A stretch of 64,000 nt of DNA, taken from assembly GCF_006970445.1 (NCBI RefSeq), contig NZ_CP033877.1, positions 4,348,750 to 4,412,749 of the forward strand, in the 5' to 3' direction. The translations under genes were made by a program, and so were the position numbers. The DNA comes from Stenotrophomonas maltophilia. Its GTDB lineage: Bacteria > Pseudomonadota > Gammaproteobacteria > Xanthomonadales > Xanthomonadaceae. The notes below the pieces were generated by a model. The model was not told the DNA's origin. It saw nothing but the letters and a program-made list of their open reading frames with translations, and ran no database searches. Below, one piece after another: positions 59,244-64,000 of this stretch (the first letter of the stretch is position 1; each line of letters starts with the position of its first letter).

Positions 59244-59696
59244 CTAGGTGTCTGCCACCTCGTCGCTGGTGCCGGGCGCGTCCACCGGGTCCGGGAAGTA
59301 GGTCTCCACCTGAAAATCCAGCTGCAGGTCCGCCATGAGTCGCAGCAACTGCTGATCCAGCACAAAACCCGCCCATGCAGTCTTTCCAAAGATGCCGACA
59401 CGCAGGCCGATCCCGGCCCCCTCCTGCAGCAGTTCCCTGATCACGTCGGCGCGTTCGCGCAGGAGATCGATCAACGCCGGCCAGGCATCCATCAGCCAGC
59501 CGTCCCTGCCCCTCTCCAGTACGAACACCACGCGGGTCTCCGTATGCACCCTGATCAGGCTGCCGTCGCGATCCCGGTATTCGGTCCCGACATCTCGGGA
59601 AAACGCGGGTTCCAGATCCAGTCGGGCGGCAATCCCGGCGCCTGCCTCTGTGGGGTGCTGCACGCCCAGAGAGATCCTGTAGTCGTAGCAGTACAT
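59244..59696 (-). CDS. Hypothetical protein, possibly DUF4279-like
   Basis: 150 aa, soluble, no signal peptide. A beta-rich start (MYCYDYRISLGV) and a helical GWLMDAWPALIDLLRERADVIREL segment are reminiscent of DUF4279 proteins, but this is a weak assignment. Upstream lies a start-to-start gap of 161 bases to the divergent peptidase gene. Confidence 0.65.
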   Translation of the reverse strand: MYCYDYRISLGVQHPTEAGAGIAARLDLEPAFSRDVGTEYRDRDGSLIRVHTETRVVFVLERGRDGWLMDAWPALIDLLRERADVIRELLQEGAGIGLRVGIFGKTAWAGFVLDQQLLRLMADLQLDFQVETYFPDPVDAPGTSDEVADT

Positions 59697-59857
59697 ATCG
59701 GTTCCATCCGAAGGGAATGGCCATCATGCCGCACACGCCGTCGCAGCAACCCGGGCGGTGCCATTTTGCCGATTCCGCTGCCATGACCTGTGGCCCCTGC
59801 CCCGGGCCCGTGCGGCTGCTACGCTTGCCCGGTTTCCTCTTCTGGTGCCGTCCGCCC

Positions 59858-62227
59858 ATGTCCCGAGTGCTGCCCCTGTCCCTCCTGCTGTCGGCCGTGC
59901 TGGCCGCACCGGCTGCGCATGCTGCGCCGACGCCGATCACCATCGAACAGGCCATGGCCGACCCGGACTGGATCGGCCCGCCGGTCGAGAAGGCCTGGTG
60001 GTCGTGGAACAGCCAGCAGGTGGAGTACCAGCTCAAGCGCAACGGGAGCCCGGTGCGCGATACCTTCCGCCAGCCGGTGGCCGGTGGCGTGGCCGCGCAG
60101 GTGGCTGATGACCAGCGCGGCACCCTGGACGTGGCCGAGCCGGTCTACGACCGCAGCCGCAGCCGCAGTGCCTTCGTGCGCAATGGCGATGTGTTCGTGC
60201 GCGACCTGCGCAGCGGCGCGCTGACCCAGCTGACCCGCAGCAACGAGCGCGCGGGCAACGTGAACTTCGCTGCCGACAACGGCGTGATCTGGCGCGTCGG
60301 CCAGAACTGGTTCCACTGGACCGCCGCCAGCGGCGTGCAGCAGGTGGCCAGCCTGAAGGCCGAGAAGGATCCGCGCACGGCGCCGAAGGCCGACGTGCTG
60401 CGCGACCAGCAGCTGCGCACGCTGGAAACCCTGCGCCGCGACCGCGACCAGCGCGAGGCACTGAAGGACCAGGACCAGCGCTGGCGCCAGGCCGACCCGA
60501 CCCGCGCACCGGGCCCGGTGTACCTGGGCGCCGACGTCGAGATCGGTGACAGCGTGCTGTCGCCGGACCTGACCCACCTGATCGTGGTGACCAAGCCGAA
60601 GGACTTCGACGACGGCCGCACCAGCAAGATGCCGCTGTACGTGACCGAATCGGGTTACGAGGAAACCGAGGACACCCGCACCCGCGTCGGCCGCAACGGC
60701 TTCGAACCGCACACCCTGTGGTACGTGGACGTGCGCACCGGCAAGGCCGAAAAGGTCGCGCTGGGCAGCCTGCCGGGCATCAGCACCGACCCGCTGGCCG
60801 AGCTGCGCCGCAAGGCCGGCAAGGACGCGCTGAAGGGCGAACGCAGCGTGCAGGTGATGAGCGACTTCATGGGCGGTGGCATCCGCTGGAGCGCCGACGG
60901 CCAGCAGGCCGCAGTGATGCTGCGTGCCAACGACAACAAGGACCGCTGGATCATCAGCGTCAACGCAGCCGATGGCCGCGTGCAGAACCGCCACCGCCTG
61001 ACCGACAACGCCTGGATCAACTGGGGCTTCAACGATTTCGGCTGGATGGCCGATGGCCGCACGCTGTGGCTGCTGTCCGAGGAATCGGGCTTCTCGCACC
61101 TGTACACCCAGGCCGGCACCGCCAAGCCGCAGGCGCTGACCAGCGGCAAGTGGGAAACCTCGGCGCCGGTGCCGTCGGCCGATGGCAAGGGCTTCTACTT
61201 CCTGTGCAACCAGCAGGCGCCGCATGACTACGAAGTCTGCGCGGTCGACACCGGCAACCGCCAGGTGCGCGAGCTGACCAGCCTCAACGGCGTGGAAGAC
61301 TTCTCGCTGTCGCCGGATGGCCAGCAGCTGCTGGTGCGCTACTCCGGTGCCTACCTGCCGCCGCAGCTGGCGGTGCTGCCCAGCACCGGCGGCCAGGCAC
61401 GCGTGCTGACCGATACCCGCACCGCCGGCTACAAGGCGCGCGAGTGGATCCAGCCGAAGCTGGTGGCGGTGCCGTCCAAGCATGGTGCCGGCGTGGTCTG
61501 GGCCAAGTACTACGAGCCCGAGCACAAGGAACCGGGCCGCAAGTATCCGATCGTGATGTTCGTGCACGGCGCCGGCTACCTGCAGAACGTGCACCAGCGC
61601 TACCCGGCCTATTTCCGCGAGCAGATGTTCCACAACCTGCTGGTGGAAAAGGGCTACATCGTGCTGGACATGGACTACCGCGGCAGCGAGGGCTACGGCC
61701 GCGACTGGCGCACGGCCATCTACCGCAACATGGGCCACCCGGAACTGGAGGACTACAAGGACGGCCTGGACTGGCTGGTCGACACCCAGCAGGGTGACCG
61801 TGACCACGCCGGCATCTATGGCGGTTCCTACGGCGGCTTCATGACCTTCATGGCGCTGTTCCGTGCACCGGGCACCTTCAAGGCCGGCGCCGCGCTGCGC
61901 CCGGTGGTCGACTGGCACAACTACAACCACGGCTACACCAGCAACATCCTCAACACCCCGGACATCGATCCGGAGGCATACCGCGTGTCCTCGCCGATCG
62001 AGTACGCGCAGAACCTGCAGGACAACCTGCTGATCGCCCACGGCATGATGGATGACAACGTGTTCTTCCAGGACTCGGTGCACCTCACCCAGCGCCTGAT
62101 CGAACTGCACAAGGACAACTGGTCGATCGCACCGTACCCGCTGGAACGCCACGGTTACGTGCGTGCCGATTCCTGGCTGGACCAGTACAAGCGCATCCTC
62201 AAGCTGTTCGAGCAGAACCTGAAGTGA
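59858..62227 (+). CDS. S9 family serine peptidase (dipeptidyl aminopeptidase type), secreted
   Basis: 789 aa. The start at 59858 begins a signal peptide cleaved near AHA (residue 23). A beta-propeller region spans about residues 90-500, followed by the alpha/beta-hydrolase catalytic domain with Ser about 657 in GIYGGSYGGFM, Asp about 731 in HGMMDDNVFF and His about 764 in LERHGYVR. It probably cleaves dipeptides from peptides in the periplasm. The NUDIX gene overlaps its stop by 4 bases. Confidence 0.92.
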   Translation: MSRVLPLSLLLSAVLAAPAAHAAPTPITIEQAMADPDWIGPPVEKAWWSWNSQQVEYQLKRNGSPVRDTFRQPVAGGVAAQVADDQRGTLDVAEPVYDRSRSRSAFVRNGDVFVRDLRSGALTQLTRSNERAGNVNFAADNGVIWRVGQNWFHWTAASGVQQVASLKAEKDPRTAPKADVLRDQQLRTLETLRRDRDQREALKDQDQRWRQADPTRAPGPVYLGADVEIGDSVLSPDLTHLIVVTKPKDFDDGRTSKMPLYVTESGYEETEDTRTRVGRNGFEPHTLWYVDVRTGKAEKVALGSLPGISTDPLAELRRKAGKDALKGERSVQVMSDFMGGGIRWSADGQQAAVMLRANDNKDRWIISVNAADGRVQNRHRLTDNAWINWGFNDFGWMADGRTLWLLSEESGFSHLYTQAGTAKPQALTSGKWETSAPVPSADGKGFYFLCNQQAPHDYEVCAVDTGNRQVRELTSLNGVEDFSLSPDGQQLLVRYSGAYLPPQLAVLPSTGGQARVLTDTRTAGYKAREWIQPKLVAVPSKHGAGVVWAKYYEPEHKEPGRKYPIVMFVHGAGYLQNVHQRYPAYFREQMFHNLLVEKGYIVLDMDYRGSEGYGRDWRTAIYRNMGHPELEDYKDGLDWLVDTQQGDRDHAGIYGGSYGGFMTFMALFRAPGTFKAGAALRPVVDWHNYNHGYTSNILNTPDIDPEAYRVSSPIEYAQNLQDNLLIAHGMMDDNVFFQDSVHLTQRLIELHKDNWSIAPYPLERHGYVRADSWLDQYKRILKLFEQNLK

Positions 62228-62643
62228 GCAACGCCGCGGCCACGATACGGATCGTGGCCGCGGTCATCCTGGATGACCGCGGCCGGGCGCTGCTGGTGCG
62301 CAAGCACGGTGCCCACCGCTTCATCCAGCCCGGTGGCAAGCCCGAACCCGGCGAAGCACCGCTGCAGGCGCTGGCGCGCGAGCTGGACGAGGAACTGGGC
62401 GTGCAGCTGCGCATCGCTTCGGCCATCGCGCTGGGTACATTCGAGGACTGGGCAGTGAACGAGCCCGGCCACCGCGTGCAGGCGCAGGCCTGGTGGGTGC
62501 AGGTGGACGGCACGCCGCAGGCACGCGCCGAGATCGCCGAACTGGCCTGGGCTCCACTGCAACCGCCGCATGGCCTGCCCTTGGCACCCTTGAGCGAACA
62601 CCATATCCTGCCGGCGGTCGCCACCCGGGTGACGGCCCGCTGA
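62224..62643 (+). CDS. NUDIX hydrolase
   Basis: 139 aa with a complete Nudix box, GX5EX7REUXEEXGU, seen as GGKPEPGE...RELDEELGV at about residues 36-59. Starts with GTG overlapping the peptidase stop (GTGA). Hydrolyses nucleoside diphosphate derivatives; substrate not predicted. Confidence 0.9.
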   Translation: MSNAAATIRIVAAVILDDRGRALLVRKHGAHRFIQPGGKPEPGEAPLQALARELDEELGVQLRIASAIALGTFEDWAVNEPGHRVQAQAWWVQVDGTPQARAEIAELAWAPLQPPHGLPLAPLSEHHILPAVATRVTAR

Positions 62644-62673
62644 GCAGGCGGGCGCCGACTGCAAGGACATCGG

Positions 62674-63234
62674 ATGTCAGTGCCGCTCCCGCCACTTCCC
62701 ACGCCCGCCGCTCCCGCCGCTCACGCCTGGGTGCGGCCGATGGCGCAGGCTTCGTTCTGGCTGTGCCTGCTGCTGACGCTCTACTTCGTGCTGCAGGCGC
62801 TGCTGGTATGGCCACTGCACGGCACCGCGCTGTGGCAGTCACTGGCCGGAATGGCGCAGGCGCACCGGATGCACAGCGTCACCTGGCTGCTGGCCCACCC
62901 GGTGGGCGCCTCGATGATTACCGCGCTGATCTGCCTGGCCTCGACCGCCGCCAGCTGGGGCCTGCTGCGCGAACGCCGCTGGGGCCTGTGGGGCTTCGTG
63001 GCGCTGTTGCTGCTGAGCGCACTGGCCAACTTCGCGATCGCCTGGTGGCTGGACGCATGCATGCGCGATCTCATCGCACTGCTGGCCGATGACCCGGCCC
63101 TGCAGCAGGAGCTGCAGCCGCGGCGCTGGATGGTCACCTCCATCGTGGTCGGTACCTCGATCCTGTTCCTGGGCCTGCAGGGCTGGCTGGCCTGGCGCCT
63201 GCTGCGGCCGGACATCCGCTCCCGCTTCCACTGA
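62674..63234 (+). CDS. Integral membrane protein, unknown function
   Basis: 186 aa with four hydrophobic segments (about residues 27-47, 73-92, 103-124, 155-175) and a Pro/Ala-rich N-terminus. No family recognised. It lies 30 bases after the NUDIX gene and 35 bases before the next gene, probably the same operon. Confidence 0.75.
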   Translation: MSVPLPPLPTPAAPAAHAWVRPMAQASFWLCLLLTLYFVLQALLVWPLHGTALWQSLAGMAQAHRMHSVTWLLAHPVGASMITALICLASTAASWGLLRERRWGLWGFVALLLLSALANFAIAWWLDACMRDLIALLADDPALQQELQPRRWMVTSIVVGTSILFLGLQGWLAWRLLRPDIRSRFH

Positions 63235-63269
63235 GCCCTATCCGATTCCCGCTCGACAAGGACCGTCGC

Positions 63270-64000
63270 ATGCGCTTGCTGACTCTTTTCCCTGCCCTGT
63301 TGCTGTTCGCCGCGCTGCCTGCCAGCGCCGATGCGCTGCGCTGTGGCGAGTATCGCAGCCTCGATGACGGCATGGCACTGGTGTTCACCAGCCCCAGCAG
63401 CGGCTACCGCCACAACGGCATCGGTGAGCCGGAGCCGCTGTGGGTCGATCGCAGTGCGGCACAGACCCGCCTGGTCATGCTCGACGATGGCGTGGCGGAA
63501 TCGATCCGGATCAGCGCCGATGGGCAGCGCATCGAGGACAGCGTGACGGTGGTCTACACCTTGCGCCAGTCCCGGGCCTGCACCGCCGAACCCAGCGCTG
63601 TGGCCGGCAGCTGCCGCGCTGCTGGCAGCTACTGCATGGTGCAGCTGCCAACGGCCTCGCCCGGCCAGGCCAGGCGCGCCTGCGACGAGGGTGTGGGCGC
63701 CGGTTGCTCGGCGCTGCTGCAGCAGAGGCTCGAAAGCAACACCGCGGCCGCGACCAATGGCGCCGGCAGTGCGCGCTTCGAGCGCCCGCCAGCCTGCCGC
63801 GAGCACGCCCCCACCCACGATCCTCAGGTCTGCGAAGCGCTGACCGACGATGATCTGGCTGCCGCCATGCGACGGGTTGATCAGCGCCTGGAACGGGCCG
63901 AGAAGGCACCGGAGGGACCGCCGTTGCCCCTGGCGGCACTGCAACAGCTGCAGCAGCTTTGCCTGCAACACCGTGGTGGCCGCTTCTGCGTCGAAGTAGC
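63270..64000 (+). CDS. Secreted cysteine-rich protein, 3' truncated by window edge
   Basis: The frame is open from ATG 63270 to the window end (243 codons seen). AAGGA lies at 63258-63262. A signal peptide is cleaved near ASA (residue 19), and many cysteines follow (RCGEY, GSCRAAGSYC, RACDEGVGAGC, PACREH), the RACDEGVGAGC unit resembling Sel1/Hcp-type cysteine repeats. Function is not recognised; the rest of the gene lies outside the window. Confidence 0.8.
   Translation, partial: MRLLTLFPALLLFAALPASADALRCGEYRSLDDGMALVFTSPSSGYRHNGIGEPEPLWVDRSAAQTRLVMLDDGVAESIRISADGQRIEDSVTVVYTLRQSRACTAEPSAVAGSCRAAGSYCMVQLPTASPGQARRACDEGVGAGCSALLQQRLESNTAAATNGAGSARFERPPACREHAPTHDPQVCEALTDDDLAAAMRRVDQRLERAEKAPEGPPLPLAALQQLQQLCLQHRGGRFCVEV

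Noticed and set aside
59819..62152. Long minus-strand frame opposite the S9 peptidase gene
   Set aside because: Same antisense artefact; translation is His/Val/Ala-rich without domains, while the plus strand has an intact catalytic triad.

Overview
The window is a high-GC, densely packed gammaproteobacterial chromosome segment that looks like Stenotrophomonas (most likely the S. maltophilia group). The evidence is the many SMAG-type GTAG palindromes between genes, an arylpolyene/xanthomonadin-type pigment operon, tandem chitin-active LPMOs, and the overall protein character. I see no prophage, integrase, insertion sequence, CRISPR array or rRNA. The only tRNA-shaped sequences are degenerate tRNA mimics.

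Layout. 1-2.9 kb: end of an unknown gene and two tandem secreted AA10 LPMOs. 3-15.9 kb: housekeeping genes (fpr, a YadG/YadH-like ABC-2 exporter, a panE-like reductase and SDR pair, tatD, hrpB, rluE, a secreted predicted methyltransferase, an aldo/keto reductase). 15.9-19.4 kb: a small terminator-ended transcription unit, then about 650 bases of highly structured non-coding DNA with tRNA-like modules, leading into a slipin-rtcB RNA-repair operon. 19.4-25.5 kb: ParB-like protein with a SulP transporter, an Rrf2 regulator with a thioredoxin-reductase-like flavoprotein, and a chemoreceptor. 25.5-38.6 kb: dkgB, an alpha/beta hydrolase, a YbjQ-like protein, a Pat-type lysine acetyltransferase, mgtE, a KefC-like antiporter, a giant ankyrin membrane protein, YcgL and a small secreted protein. 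38.7-55.1 kb: one minus-strand, almost fully overlapping 18-gene arylpolyene (xanthomonadin-like) operon. 55.3-64 kb: cyanide-insensitive type cydAB, an ECF sigma operon, an S9 peptidase with a NUDIX hydrolase, and a truncated secreted Cys-rich protein.

How the genes work together. In the pigment operon an aromatic amino-acid ammonia-lyase and an AMP-ligase would make and load an aryl starter. Two ACPs, ketosynthases, a chain-length factor, a ketoreductase and two hot-dog dehydratases would build the polyene. Acyl- and glycosyltransferases would attach it to a lipid, and a LolA-like protein, a DUF3261 lipoprotein and an MMPL exporter would move it to the outer membrane. A halogenase-type flavoprotein is a possible tailoring enzyme. 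In the RNA-repair locus, RtcB ligase is paired with a membrane-type SPFH (slipin) protein and preceded by tandem tRNA mimics with shortened acceptor stems and encoded CCA ends. This is the most unusual arrangement in the window.

Intergenic DNA is dominated by three palindrome families: SMAG-type GTAG hairpins (at least 17, some forming gene stop codons or terminators), four hairpins of a GGGGTCAGAG.../GATCCGACCCC type, and one 30-bp perfect palindrome behind mgtE.
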